Part shown: positions 32,200 through 41,458 of the stretch, piece after piece | Layout of the letters: each line of letters opens with the position of its first letter | Numbering within the stretch: the stretch's first letter is position 1 | NCBI RefSeq assembly: GCF_902859855.1 | Contig: NZ_CADIKH010000030.1 | Span: 1 to 64,000 of the forward strand | Length of the DNA: 64,000 bases | From: Paraburkholderia humisilvae | GTDB taxonomy: Bacteria > Pseudomonadota > Gammaproteobacteria > Burkholderiales > Burkholderiaceae | Direction: 5' to 3' | Notes under the pieces: model-generated | Told to the model about the DNA's origin: nothing | The model's input: only the letters and a program-made list of their open reading frames with translations | Database searches by the model: none | Made by a program: the position numbers and the translations under genes

Positions 32200-33366
32200 T
32201 TAACCCGGTATCGCGACCCGCTGTGTGCGCCGCTCGAGCGACACCGACCAAAGCATCACCGCAACCGCGCCGGCCGCGGTCGTGACGCCGACCCACGGTA
32301 ACGCGGTAAGCGGCGCACCCGCACCGATCGCCATGCCGCCGAGCCACGCACCGGTCGCGTTGCCGAGATTGAACGCGCCCTGGTTTAATGTCGATGCGAG
32401 ATTCGGCGCATGGCTTGCGCGGTCGACGATCAGCATCTGCAGCGGCGGCACGATTGCAAACGCGAGCACGCCCCATGCGAATACCGTGACGAGCGCGGGA
32501 ATTTCCGCATGCATCGCCGCGGCGAACACGACCAGGATCGCGACGATCGCGAGCAGGAAGCCGAGCAGCGATTGAACCGGCCGCCAGTCCGCGAGCTTGC
32601 CGCCGAGTGTGCTGCCGACCGTTAGCCCAAGCCCGAATAGCAGCAGCACGAACGTGACCGCATGCGGCGTGAAGCCGGTGACGTCTTCGAGAATCGGCGT
32701 GATGTAGGTGAACGTCGAGAAGAGACTCGCCGACGCGAGCACGCTGGTGCCGAGCACCATCAGCACTTGCGGATTCTTCAATACTTTGAACTCGTGCAAC
32801 AGGCTTGCCTTCTGCATGTCGATACGCGATGGCAGGCAGACCGCGAGCGCGGCGGCGGCTAGCACGCCGATGCCGGTCACCGCCCAGAACGTCGCACGCC
32901 AGCCGACTGCCTGGCCGAGCGCGGTGCCAAGCGGCACGCCCAGCACGTTGGCGAGCGTGAGGCCGGTGAACATCAGCGCGATGGCCTGCGCGCGGCGGTT
33001 CGGCGCGACAAGCCCCGCCGCGACGACCGAGCCGATGCCGAAAAATGCGCCGTGGCAGAAAGCGGTGACGATGCGCGCGATCATCAGGACGACATAGTTC
33101 GGCGCGACCGCGCACAGCAGGTTGCCGACGATGAACACGCCGATCAGACTCATCAGCGCCTTTTTGCGCGGCATGTTCGCCACCGCGATCGCGACGATCG
33201 GCGCGCCGATGGTGACGCCAAGCGCATAGGCGGAAACCAGCATGCCGGCCGCCGGGATCGATACCGCGAGATCGCGCGCGACGTCGGGCAGCAGCCCCAT
33301 GATCACAAATTCAGTCGTGCCGATGCCGAAGGCGGCGACGGCGAGAGCAAGCAGGGGCAGAGGCAT
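32200..33366 (-). CDS. MFS transporter, AraJ/YdhP-like exporter
   Basis: A 388-residue twelve-helix exporter. The N-terminus LALAVAAFGIGTTEFVIMGLL and the motif A region VANMPRKKALM identify the DHA1 arabinose-efflux/purine-nucleoside exporter subgroup (AraJ, YdhP, NepI). The ATG at 33366 starts at the first helix; an ATG at 33402 would add twelve residues, and neither has a good ribosome site. Probably exports a small metabolite. The two MFS genes here are unrelated at subfamily level, so they are not a duplication. Confidence 0.86.
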   Translation of the reverse strand: MPLPLLALAVAAFGIGTTEFVIMGLLPDVARDLAVSIPAAGMLVSAYALGVTIGAPIVAIAVANMPRKKALMSLIGVFIVGNLLCAVAPNYVVLMIARIVTAFCHGAFFGIGSVVAAGLVAPNRRAQAIALMFTGLTLANVLGVPLGTALGQAVGWRATFWAVTGIGVLAAAALAVCLPSRIDMQKASLLHEFKVLKNPQVLMVLGTSVLASASLFSTFTYITPILEDVTGFTPHAVTFVLLLFGLGLTVGSTLGGKLADWRPVQSLLGFLLAIVAILVVFAAAMHAEIPALVTVFAWGVLAFAIVPPLQMLIVDRASHAPNLASTLNQGAFNLGNATGAWLGGMAIGAGAPLTALPWVGVTTAAGAVAVMLWSVSLERRTQRVAIPG

Positions 33367-33592
33367 GATGGGAAAGCCGGCAGGCGCCGTGCTCGCGCGC
33401 ATTCGGGAAGAAGCGCGTCGGCTCAGGCAGGGAAAATCATTAGGGAATTGTACCTAAGCCAAAACCCGTGCGTCAGAGCATGCAACAAGTGTTGTTTTTT
33501 GTTGAGTGCCGGTGAATGGCAGCCGGGCGGCCCGCGTGCCGGCGCGTATGCGGTGTGTACACAGTTTTACGGCCGTATGTCGGTGTATGGCG

Positions 33593-34402
33593 TTAACCGT
33601 CCGATGGATCGAATGCGGCGCCGTGTCGTCCGGCGCCGCCGGCAAAACGTGTGGCAAGCGCAGCGCCTTCGCCGAATACCGCTGGGTAACCACCGGCGCC
33701 TTCGCGGCGTAACGCTTCGGCGAAGTCATCGAGCATGCTGTTTTCGAGCGCCGAACGGCGGTCGGCCAGCAGCGCGGCCTGCGGCAGCGCTGCCAGTTCC
33801 GCAGCGAGCCGCTCGGCCGCGGCACGCGCGGTGCCGTCGTCGACCACGCGGTTGGCGAGCCCGAACGCAAGTGCCTCGTCGGCGCCGAGCGCGCGCCCGG
33901 TCAGAATCAGATCGAGCGCGCGTGACAGGCCGATCAGCCGCGGCAAACGGATCGTGCCGCCGTCGATCAGCGGAATGCCGACCCGCCGGCAAAACACGCC
34001 GAGCACTGCCGACCGTTCGACCACCCGCAGATCGCACATCGCCGCAAGCTCGAGTCCGCCCGCGACCGCATAGCCGGATATCGCCGCGATCATCGGCTTC
34101 GTGAACGGCGTGCGCGTCGGGCCCATCGGGCCGGGGCCGCTACCGTCGGCATGGAGTTCGTTGCGGCGAGCGGGGTCGTTGAGTGCGCTGAGGTCCGCGC
34201 CCGCGCAGAAGGTTCCGCCCGCACCGAACAGGACTGCGGCACGCCACGCGCCGTTGGCTTCGACATGGGCGAAAGCGTCGGATAGCGCGTGCGCGGTCGG
34301 CCGGTCGACGGCGTTGCGGCGTTCGGGCCGATCGAGAACAATTGTTGCCACCGCATCGATCGCTTCGATACGGACATGTTCGCCGAATGTTTCGACGGTC
34401 AT
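33593..34402 (-). CDS. Enoyl-CoA hydratase/isomerase-family protein
   Basis: A 269-residue crotonase-fold enzyme. The oxyanion-hole segments AGGTFCAGADLSAL (about 61-74) and AISGYAVAGGLELAAMCDLRV are present, including the first catalytic glutamate position (GGLELAA). The second (the QPE glutamate of true hydratases) is replaced: the aligned stretch reads GVFCRRVG. It is thus unlikely to be a classical hydratase; an isomerase, hydrolase or lyase role is open. Tandem ATGs at 34405 and 34402 follow AGGAG; the second has better spacing. Divergent from the fertility-inhibition-like gene. Confidence 0.85.
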   Translation of the reverse strand: MTVETFGEHVRIEAIDAVATIVLDRPERRNAVDRPTAHALSDAFAHVEANGAWRAAVLFGAGGTFCAGADLSALNDPARRNELHADGSGPGPMGPTRTPFTKPMIAAISGYAVAGGLELAAMCDLRVVERSAVLGVFCRRVGIPLIDGGTIRLPRLIGLSRALDLILTGRALGADEALAFGLANRVVDDGTARAAAERLAAELAALPQAALLADRRSALENSMLDDFAEALRREGAGGYPAVFGEGAALATRFAGGAGRHGAAFDPSDG

Positions 34403-34623
34403 CATCGTCTCCTGACAGACAACACGCATCGCGCGGTCGGCTGTGCTCGAAAAACCACAGATGCACGCCGAAACCGCTTGCGTTGCTGACACGCGGTTTT
34501 CACAATCGACTCGTAGCGTAACCTGCTTTGCATGCCGGTTTGACGCGTGGTTCAGGCGCTTGCAGGTGTGTTGAAGCGAGCCGCCGTTTGTTCTCCGCTG
34601 TTTGTTTTCATTTGAAGCCGTCG

Positions 34624-35217
34624 ATGTCGAACTCAGCACTGCCCGCGTGTGAACCTGTCTGGGTCGTTCAACTTTACGATCATGAATGGTACGACCACGT
34701 TCGCCTGAAACGCGTTTTTTCCACCGACGGCACCCGTCATGAAGTCGTGCTCGTCGATGCGCGTAGGCTGCTGTCCTGCGCGGACCGAGACGACACCGAC
34801 TATGTGCTGCGCCCTGTGCTCGAATGGCATCCGGGCAAGATGCGCGGCATTCGCGAATTTCTCGATCCCGACAATGCGCGCATTCCGGAAATGCCTTATG
34901 TCACTGTGTCGTCGCGCCGCGCGCCGGGTCTGATCGGCTGGCTCGGCCTTGAGCACGAAGGCGTGGTCACATTCCGCAACGGCCAGCATCGCGCACGCTA
35001 TCTCGCATCGGCGGGCGCGCGGTGGTTTCCGGTCGAAGTGCATGAGCGGGAGGCCGCGCTGCTTCGCCAGTATTGCGGTGCGCCCGATGATGCACGCACC
35101 GCGTTGCGGCCGAGCATGACCATCGCACAGAGCGCCGATGACACGGACGACGATGAGCAGGCCGACGACGCGTCGTTCGAACGCACGCGTCACGGCAACT
35201 TGCGCAACGGGCGCTAA
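34624..35217 (+). CDS. Plasmid fertility inhibition factor-like protein (ParB/Srx fold)
   Basis: A 197-residue cytosolic protein that I recognise as the chromosomal family annotated after plasmid fertility inhibitors (FiwA/Osa). The central FRNGQHRARYLASAG (about residues 120-134) is the GxHR-type motif of the ParB/sulfiredoxin fold, and VLVDARRLLSCADRDDTDYV precedes it (about 40-59). The C-terminal 30 residues are acidic and probably disordered. Plasmid homologues block conjugative T-DNA transfer by degrading it. Whether this chromosomal member does so is unknown; no plasmid or conjugation gene is nearby. Convergent with the dehydrogenase gene, four bases apart. Confidence 0.7.
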   Translation: MSNSALPACEPVWVVQLYDHEWYDHVRLKRVFSTDGTRHEVVLVDARRLLSCADRDDTDYVLRPVLEWHPGKMRGIREFLDPDNARIPEMPYVTVSSRRAPGLIGWLGLEHEGVVTFRNGQHRARYLASAGARWFPVEVHEREAALLRQYCGAPDDARTALRPSMTIAQSADDTDDDEQADDASFERTRHGNLRNGR

Positions 35218-35221
35218 CGCA

Positions 35222-36232
35222 TCATGCTCCGCGCGCCGGCTTATGCTCGATGACGTTAAGCGGCACGCCATCACTCCACGCTTTCACATTGCCGAGCGTC
35301 GTCTGCGCGATTTCGCTCATCGCCTCGCGCGTGAAGAACGCCTGATGCGAGGTCACGATCACATTCGGGAACATCAGCAGCCGCGCGAGCACGTCGTCCT
35401 GTAGCGGTGTATCCGAATGGTCTTCGAAAAACAGGCCGCCTTCCTCTTCATACACATCGAGCCCGAGGTGGCCGAGCTGCCCGCTCTTTAACGCACCGAT
35501 CAGCGCATTGCTTTCGACGAGACCGCCGCGTCCGGTATTGATCAGCATCGCGCCGCGCTTTATCTTCGCGAGCGCGGCCGCATCGATCATATGGTAGGTG
35601 GACGGCAGCAGCGGGCAGTGCAGGCTCACGACGTCCGCGCTGGCAAGCAGCGTATCGAGCGGTTCGTAGCGCGCGCCGAGCGCGAGCAGATCGGCGGCCG
35701 GCGGGCCCGGATCGTATGCGATTACCTGCATGCCGAAGCCCGCCATGATGCGGCCAAACGTGCGGCCGATCACGCCGGTGCCGATCACGCCGACCGTCTT
35801 GCCGTGCAGGTCGAAACCCAGCAGACCGGTAAGCGAGAAGTCGCCCTCGCGCGTGCGAGCGACCGCGCGCGGCAGGCGCCGGTTCAGCGCGAGGATCAGG
35901 CCCACTGCGTGCTCCGCGACCGCATGCGGCGAGTACGCCGGCACGTGCACCACCGGCAGGCCGAGGCGCTGGGCCGTCACGAGATCGACGTGATTGAAGC
36001 CCGCCGAGCGCAATGCGATAAGCTGCGTGCCGCCGGCGTGCAGCTGTTCAAGTACGGCAGCATCGACGCTGTCGTTGACGAACGGACAGACGATCTCGTA
36101 GCCGTGCGCAAGGATCGCGGTCTCGCTATCGAGGTAGGACTCCTGGAAGTGCAGTTCGTAATGAAACGACGCGTTGGCTTCGTTGAACGTGTCGCGGTCG
36201 TACTGGCGGCTGCTGAACAGGATCATGCGCAT
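35222..36232 (-). CDS. D-2-hydroxyacid dehydrogenase (D-lactate dehydrogenase, LdhA-like)
   Basis: A 336-residue NAD-dependent D-2-hydroxyacid dehydrogenase, closest in pattern to fermentative LdhA. The catalytic-domain segment LIALRSAGFNHVDL carries the substrate arginine region, GVIGTGVIGRTFGRI binds NAD, and the RGG and acidic catalytic positions appear in NTGRGGLVESNAL, with the active-site histidine in SHQAFFTREA. The ATG at 36232 follows GGGAG. A LysR gene on the same strand ends 150 bases upstream and may control it. Pyruvate to D-lactate is the expected reaction. Confidence 0.9.
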   Translation of the reverse strand: MRMILFSSRQYDRDTFNEANASFHYELHFQESYLDSETAILAHGYEIVCPFVNDSVDAAVLEQLHAGGTQLIALRSAGFNHVDLVTAQRLGLPVVHVPAYSPHAVAEHAVGLILALNRRLPRAVARTREGDFSLTGLLGFDLHGKTVGVIGTGVIGRTFGRIMAGFGMQVIAYDPGPPAADLLALGARYEPLDTLLASADVVSLHCPLLPSTYHMIDAAALAKIKRGAMLINTGRGGLVESNALIGALKSGQLGHLGLDVYEEEGGLFFEDHSDTPLQDDVLARLLMFPNVIVTSHQAFFTREAMSEIAQTTLGNVKAWSDGVPLNVIEHKPARGA

Positions 36233-36381
36233 CGCGGCTCCCAAAGAGCGCGCGCCGTTCCGCGCGGCGGGTTTCGCGGAGGGTTTCCGCTGTGAGTCCA
36301 TGCGGATGAACTCGCGGGGGACCTTGCATTTGACCTCGCAATCGACTTTATCGAGGCCCCGGGTCTGCACCCGGCGAGTCA

Positions 36382-37350
36382 TCACGCATGCGGAACGACG
36401 TGCAGATCAGCCAGTATCGCACCATGCGGCGCCGCCGCGGCGGACGATGCGGCGCTCATCTGCTCGAGCGCAAAGTCGACGAACGCGCGCGTCCTGCCGT
36501 TCAGGTGCCGGCGGCGCGGATAGACGAGCGAGATGTGCCGATGCGGGTCGTCGATCGTGCAGTCCGGCAACACGTGCGCGAGCGTGCCGGCAGCGAGATC
36601 GCCGGCGACAAGCGGCGCGGGCAGCACCGCGACGCCCATGCCGGCAAGCGCCGCAAGGCGTACCAGCGGCGCGCTGTTCACCGTGAAGACCGGTTCGATG
36701 GTCACCGTATGCGCGCTGCCATCCGCCTGCACGAAGCGCCACGACGCGCTGCGCCGCTCGGATGGTAGCGCGACGCATGCATGGTGCGCGAGCTCATCGG
36801 GGCGCTGCAGTGCGCCGTGTTCGTCGAGATAGGCGGCCGACGCGCAAGCGACGAGCGATTGTGTCGCCAGCGGCGTTTCGGCGAGGTCGAGTTCCGCATT
36901 CGCGGTGGAAAACGCGGTCACGATACCGACGTCGTAGCCATTGTCAGGCAGCCGCGCGAGCTGTTCCGCAAGCGCAAGCCGCACGCCTATCTTCGGATGC
37001 CGGCGATGAAAGCCGTCGACCAGCCGCGCCAACGTCTGCGGCGCAAGCGCGCCGGCTGCGACGACACGCAACAGGCCGCCTGGCTCGCGCTCCGTGCACG
37101 CGACCGCGCTGTCCAGATGGTCGAGCTCTTCGAGCAGGCCGCGGCAACCTTCGAGATAGTGCGCGCCCGCTTCGGTCAACGACAGGTTGCGCGTGGTGCG
37201 ATTGATGAGACGAGCATGCAGATGCGCTTCGAGTGTCGCGATCGAGCGGGTGACGAGCGCGTTCGATACGTTCAGCTGCTGCGCGGCCCGGCGAAAGCTC
37301 TGCGTTTCGGCCACTCTGACGAAGACTCGCATCGCGTGGATCTGGTTCAT
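36382..37350 (-). CDS. LysR-family transcriptional regulator
   Basis: A 322-residue LTTR. The winged HTH occupies residues 1-60 (FRRAAQQLNVSNALVTRSIATLE), followed by the linker and a two-lobe effector domain; the C-terminus is a 25-residue Ala/Ser-rich extension. It lies upstream of the ldhA-like gene on the same strand and divergent from the aspT-aspT-aspD operon across 544 bases; either could be its target. Effector not predictable. Confidence 0.9.
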   Translation of the reverse strand: MNQIHAMRVFVRVAETQSFRRAAQQLNVSNALVTRSIATLEAHLHARLINRTTRNLSLTEAGAHYLEGCRGLLEELDHLDSAVACTEREPGGLLRVVAAGALAPQTLARLVDGFHRRHPKIGVRLALAEQLARLPDNGYDVGIVTAFSTANAELDLAETPLATQSLVACASAAYLDEHGALQRPDELAHHACVALPSERRSASWRFVQADGSAHTVTIEPVFTVNSAPLVRLAALAGMGVAVLPAPLVAGDLAAGTLAHVLPDCTIDDPHRHISLVYPRRRHLNGRTRAFVDFALEQMSAASSAAAAPHGAILADLHVVPHA

Positions 37351-37894
37351 GTCTGTGCGCCCTCCGGCTACGGCAGGAATGCGATACAGGCGGCATGCCG
37401 GCGATCACCAGGCCATTCCGGCATGGATGCAATATGGCTGCGACAACGATGCAATTGCGACTCGTGCTCAAAAATAATATTGACAGCCTTGCATAATTAC
37501 AATATTTATAAAACCAGCGCGACCATTTCGCGCTAGTAAAAAGTCCCACCGTTGATGCAAACCGTTGCGCATAAGTTGATGAGCACAAAAAGGCCGCCCG
37601 CCTGATTCGCGGTCCCGACGTGTTGTTCGACAACCTGACGAGGAAGCGATGTCTGTCAGCCAAACAGGTAGCGGGTGAGCGTCGTTTCCCGAATGTGCGC
37701 TGCGGCGCGCCGCGCATATCTGACGCCGCTGGCTCCCTATCGCGTGCAATAAGCCGTTTCGTTTGAATCCGAAGAAAAATCGGCGGAATACGCGCGATCC
37801 TATTCTTTAAAAATGCAAGGCCTGTTTCTGATTAATTCGCAGCGGATTTTGTAAGAAGTTTGCGAAAACGGTCTTTGATTCCTGGAAACGGAAA
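37351..37894. other. 544-base AT-richer divergent promoter region (LysR / aspT)
   Basis: No gene. The stretch 37470-37520 is markedly AT-rich and holds TTGACA at 37480-37485, 17 bases before TATTTA (37503-37508), a half-matching -10. If used it would give an aspT leader of about 380 bases. No clear LysR box, riboswitch motif or hairpin was recognised in the rest. Confidence 0.5.
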
Positions 37895-39577
37895 ATGATC
37901 GCCGAATTGCTCAGGTCTCAGCCGGAAATTGCATTGTTCGTGAGCCTCGCGCTGGGCTATTTCATCGGCTCGTTTCGTCTTGGGCCGATTCAGTTGGGCG
38001 GCGTCTGCGGCACGCTGATCGTCGCGCTGGTACTGGGGCAGACCGGCGCGCGCATCTCCCCCGATCTGAAGAACATCGCGTTCGCGCTCTTCATCTTTGC
38101 GCTCGGTTTCACCGGCGGTCCGCAGTTTTTTGCGAACGTCGGGCGCGGCTGGCGCTATGGACTGCTGTCGGTCATCGAGATCGTGTCGGTGCTCGTGCTG
38201 GTGATGCTCGCGGTTTCGCTGATGCATCTCGACGCCGGCACGGCAGCGGGTCTGCTCGCCGGTGCGGCGACCGAGTCGGCGGTGATCGGCACCGCGTCGG
38301 AGGCGATCACGCGGCTCGGCCTCAACGATGCGGAAACGACGCGCCTGCAGGCGAATATCGTGACGGCTTACAGTGTGAGCTATCTGTTTGGTCTTATCAC
38401 GATCGTGCTGTTCTGCAGCCAGATTGCGCCGCTGCTGTTGCGGATCAATTTGCGCGCGGAGGCGGAGCGCGTGTGGCGCGAACTGGGCGGCGGCGACGCA
38501 CTCGATGAAGGACAACGCCTCGCCGCACCCGCGCTTGTCGGCCGCGCGTTTCGCATTGGGCCGGCCGCCGGCTCGACGGTCAGCGCATTCGAGCAGCAGT
38601 ACGGCAACAACCTGACATTCGAGCAGATCGAGCGCGCCGGTTTGCTGATGGCCGCCGACCCGCAAGCGAAGCTCGAAGCAGGCGATCTCGCACTGGTCGT
38701 CGGCCGGCGCGCGGCGCTCGTCGCGGCGGCGCCGCACATCGGCGAAGAGGTGACCGGCGGCGACTTCAACGTCGTGATGGGCGAGCGCGTCGATGTCGTG
38801 CTGACGCGCCGCGACCTGCACGGTCTCACGATCGCGCAGGTGCGCGAGCAGGCATCGCGTACCGAGGGGCGCGGCGTTTATATCGCCGCGGTCAACCGCC
38901 TCGACGCGCGCATTCCCGCGCTGCCCGGCACCGTGCTCAACCGTGGCGATGTGCTGACGATCGTCGGTGCGAAAGACGACGTCGCGCGTGGCGTGAAGCG
39001 GCTTGGCTACGAACTCGTGCCGACGCAGAAAACCGATTTCGTCTATCTCGGTCTTGGTGTGCTGATCGGCATGGCGCTCGGACGTCTGTCCGGCACGATC
39101 GGCGGCGTGTCGCTCGCACTCGGCACGGGGGGCGGCTGTCTGCTGTCGGGACTCCTGTTCGGCTGGATTCGTTCGCGTCACCCGCTGGTCGGCTCGCTGC
39201 CGTCCGCCGCCGCGCAGATTCTGAAGGACTTCGGTCTTGCGACTTTTATCGCCGCGGTTGGCCTGTCGGCGGGACCGGATGCGATCAAGCTCGTGCGTGA
39301 GTATGGTCTTGCGCTGCCGATCGTCGGCATTCTGATGGTGATCGTGCCGGGGTTGCTGTCGCTCTGGGTGGGCCACGCGCTGCTCAAGCTCAATGCACCG
39401 ATGTTGCTCGGCGCGATTGCCGGCCAGCAATGCAGCACGCCGGCGATCAGCGCGCTCGTCGGCGTGACCGGCAACTCGACGCCAGTGATCGGTTACACGA
39501 TCACGTATGCGCTGTCGAACATCCTGTTGCCGTTGATGGGGCCGGTGGTGGTGGGTCTTGCAGGTAAATTTGGATAA
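37895..39577 (+). CDS. aspT: AspT-family aspartate:alanine antiporter, copy 1
   Basis: A 560-residue inner-membrane transporter of the AAE/AspT-YidE family. Five hydrophobic helices (about residues 5-190) and a second group (about 380-560) flank a large soluble loop with two TrkA-C-like domains (about 205-375). GGPQFFANVG, ESAVIGTASEAI and the duplicated SGLLFGW segment are typical. With AspD downstream it should exchange external aspartate for internal alanine. The ATG at 37895 has only a GGAAAC-type ribosome site. About 130 bases separate it from the second copy. Confidence 0.9.
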   Translation: MIAELLRSQPEIALFVSLALGYFIGSFRLGPIQLGGVCGTLIVALVLGQTGARISPDLKNIAFALFIFALGFTGGPQFFANVGRGWRYGLLSVIEIVSVLVLVMLAVSLMHLDAGTAAGLLAGAATESAVIGTASEAITRLGLNDAETTRLQANIVTAYSVSYLFGLITIVLFCSQIAPLLLRINLRAEAERVWRELGGGDALDEGQRLAAPALVGRAFRIGPAAGSTVSAFEQQYGNNLTFEQIERAGLLMAADPQAKLEAGDLALVVGRRAALVAAAPHIGEEVTGGDFNVVMGERVDVVLTRRDLHGLTIAQVREQASRTEGRGVYIAAVNRLDARIPALPGTVLNRGDVLTIVGAKDDVARGVKRLGYELVPTQKTDFVYLGLGVLIGMALGRLSGTIGGVSLALGTGGGCLLSGLLFGWIRSRHPLVGSLPSAAAQILKDFGLATFIAAVGLSAGPDAIKLVREYGLALPIVGILMVIVPGLLSLWVGHALLKLNAPMLLGAIAGQQCSTPAISALVGVTGNSTPVIGYTITYALSNILLPLMGPVVVGLAGKFG

Positions 39578-39708
39578 CAAACCAGATCTGACATTTCGAA
39601 TATTGCGAGCCTCACGACACAAACGTAAGGTGGCGATTTGATGATGCTCTGTACTGCGCATCATCGCTGGAAGACGAACGGAATTTCATGGAGCACGGAG
39701 AGACTTCA

Positions 39709-41394
39709 ATGGATTGGCTACACCATATCTTCCAGAAATCCCCTGAAGTCGCGCTGTTTCTGTCGCTCGCGGTCGGCTATTTCATCGGCCAGATCAACTT
39801 CGGCAAGTTTCAACTGGGCGGTGTCGGCGGTTCGCTGCTCGCGGCGGTCGTGATCAGCCAGGTCGGCGTGACGGTCGACAACGGCGTGAAGGCAGTGATG
39901 TTCGCGGTGTTTATCTACGCAGTCGGCTATGACTCCGGGCCTGGCTTTTTCAATTCGCTGAACCGCAAGACGCTGCGCGAAATCGCGATGGCCGTGTTTC
40001 TCGCGGTCTCCGCGCTCGTCACGGTGCTGATCTGCGCGAAGCTGTTCCATCTGAACAAGGGGCTGGCCGCCGGGCTCGCGGGCGGTGCGCTTACGCAGTC
40101 GGCGATTATCGGCACCGCGGGCGATGCGATCGCGCGTCTAGGTCTATCCGCCGAAGAAACCAAAACACTGCAATCGGACGTCGCGATTGCGTATGCGGTG
40201 ACCTACGTATTCGGTTCGCTGGGCGCGATCATTGTCTGCGTGAATCTGCTGCCGAAGTTTATGGGTCGCGGCCTGCGCGAGGCGGCGCTTGACGCTGAAG
40301 CCGCGCTCGCCGGCGGCGCGCCGGCACGCGGGCCGAACGAACTGTCGGCATTGCCCGAACTGGTCGGGCGCGCGTTTCGCGTTGAGCAGGCGGCGGGGCG
40401 CAAAGTCGCGGAGATCGAGATCAGCCAGAAGGACATGGTGACGATCGAGCGCATTCATCGAAACGGCGCCGCGGTCGAGCCCTCGGCCGATGCGGTGCTT
40501 TCCAGGGGGGACGTGGTGCTGGTGGTCGGGCGCCGCGAAGGGATGGTCGGCGTCGCGCCGCTGATCGGCCCCGAAGTCGCGGACACGACCGATGTCGTCC
40601 TCGTGATGCAGACGCGCCAGGCGGTGTTTACGCGCAAAGGTTTGAACCACACGACGATCGCGCATGTGCGCGAGACCGTCGATCGCGATATGCGGCATGG
40701 CGTGTTTCTGGAAAGCATCTCGCGGGTCGGCCAGCCGGTGCCGCTGCTGCCGCAGACGCAGCTCGAGCACGGCGACGTGCTCACGTTTTACGGCTCCGCG
40801 AAAGATACGAAACGCGCGGTCGCGGCTACGGGCTACGAGTTGCCCTATTCGATCAAGACCGACTTTATCTATATGGGCGTCGGTCTCGTGCTGGGTCTGC
40901 TCATCGGCCTGATCGTCGTCAACATCGGCGGCGTGCCGCTCACGCTCGGCTCCGGCGGCGGCTGCCTGCTCACGGGCCTGCTGTTCGGCTGGATGCGCGG
41001 CAAACATCCGATGTACGGCGTGATGCCGCCGGCCGCATCGCAATTGCTGAAAGACTTCGGGCTTGCCGCGTTCGTCGCGGTGGTTGGGCTCAACTCCGGT
41101 CTGCAGGCGGTCGTCACGGTCAAGCAGAGCGGCATGACGATCTTCCTCGTCGGCGTCGTCGTCACGATGGTGCCGTTGCTGCTGACGATGCTGTTCGGCC
41201 GGTACGTGCTCGGCTACAACAACGCGGCGATTCTGGCCGGCGCGCTGTCGGGCTCGCGTAGCGCGAATCCGGCCTTCGGTGGTGTGCTCGACAAGGCGGA
41301 AAGTGCGGTGCCGACCGTGCCGTTCGCGATTACCTATGCGATCGCCAACGTGCTGCTGACGCTGCTCGGCCCGCTCGTCGTCGGGCTTGCTTGA
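39709..41394 (+). CDS. aspT: AspT-family aspartate:alanine antiporter, copy 2
   Basis: A 561-residue paralogue of the preceding gene with the same layout: N-terminal helices, two central TrkA-C domains (about 205-370) and a C-terminal helix group with TGLLFGWMRGKHP. The N-termini align (SPEVALFLSLAVGYFIG against QPEIALFVSLALGYFIG), but the loops have diverged, so the duplication is old. CGGAGAG precedes the ATG at 39709; an upstream in-frame ATG at 39688 is less likely. Two adjacent AspT subunits suggest either a heteromeric transporter or two carriers with different exchange partners. Confidence 0.9.
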   Translation: MDWLHHIFQKSPEVALFLSLAVGYFIGQINFGKFQLGGVGGSLLAAVVISQVGVTVDNGVKAVMFAVFIYAVGYDSGPGFFNSLNRKTLREIAMAVFLAVSALVTVLICAKLFHLNKGLAAGLAGGALTQSAIIGTAGDAIARLGLSAEETKTLQSDVAIAYAVTYVFGSLGAIIVCVNLLPKFMGRGLREAALDAEAALAGGAPARGPNELSALPELVGRAFRVEQAAGRKVAEIEISQKDMVTIERIHRNGAAVEPSADAVLSRGDVVLVVGRREGMVGVAPLIGPEVADTTDVVLVMQTRQAVFTRKGLNHTTIAHVRETVDRDMRHGVFLESISRVGQPVPLLPQTQLEHGDVLTFYGSAKDTKRAVAATGYELPYSIKTDFIYMGVGLVLGLLIGLIVVNIGGVPLTLGSGGGCLLTGLLFGWMRGKHPMYGVMPPAASQLLKDFGLAAFVAVVGLNSGLQAVVTVKQSGMTIFLVGVVVTMVPLLLTMLFGRYVLGYNNAAILAGALSGSRSANPAFGGVLDKAESAVPTVPFAITYAIANVLLTLLGPLVVGLA

Positions 41395-41458
41395 TCTTCA
41401 ACGCGGGCCGCTGCGTCGACGCACGCGCCGCATTTCTTTCATTATTGGAGGCCGCATC

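Noticed and set aside
34624..35217. Evidence of an integrated plasmid or conjugative element
   Set aside because: Only the name of the family suggests it; no relaxase, integrase, partition or transfer genes and no repeats flank the gene.
37832..39664. 610-codon minus-strand open frame
   Set aside because: Antisense to the first aspT gene; composition (Arg, Gln, His rich) is typical of a GC-rich shadow frame.
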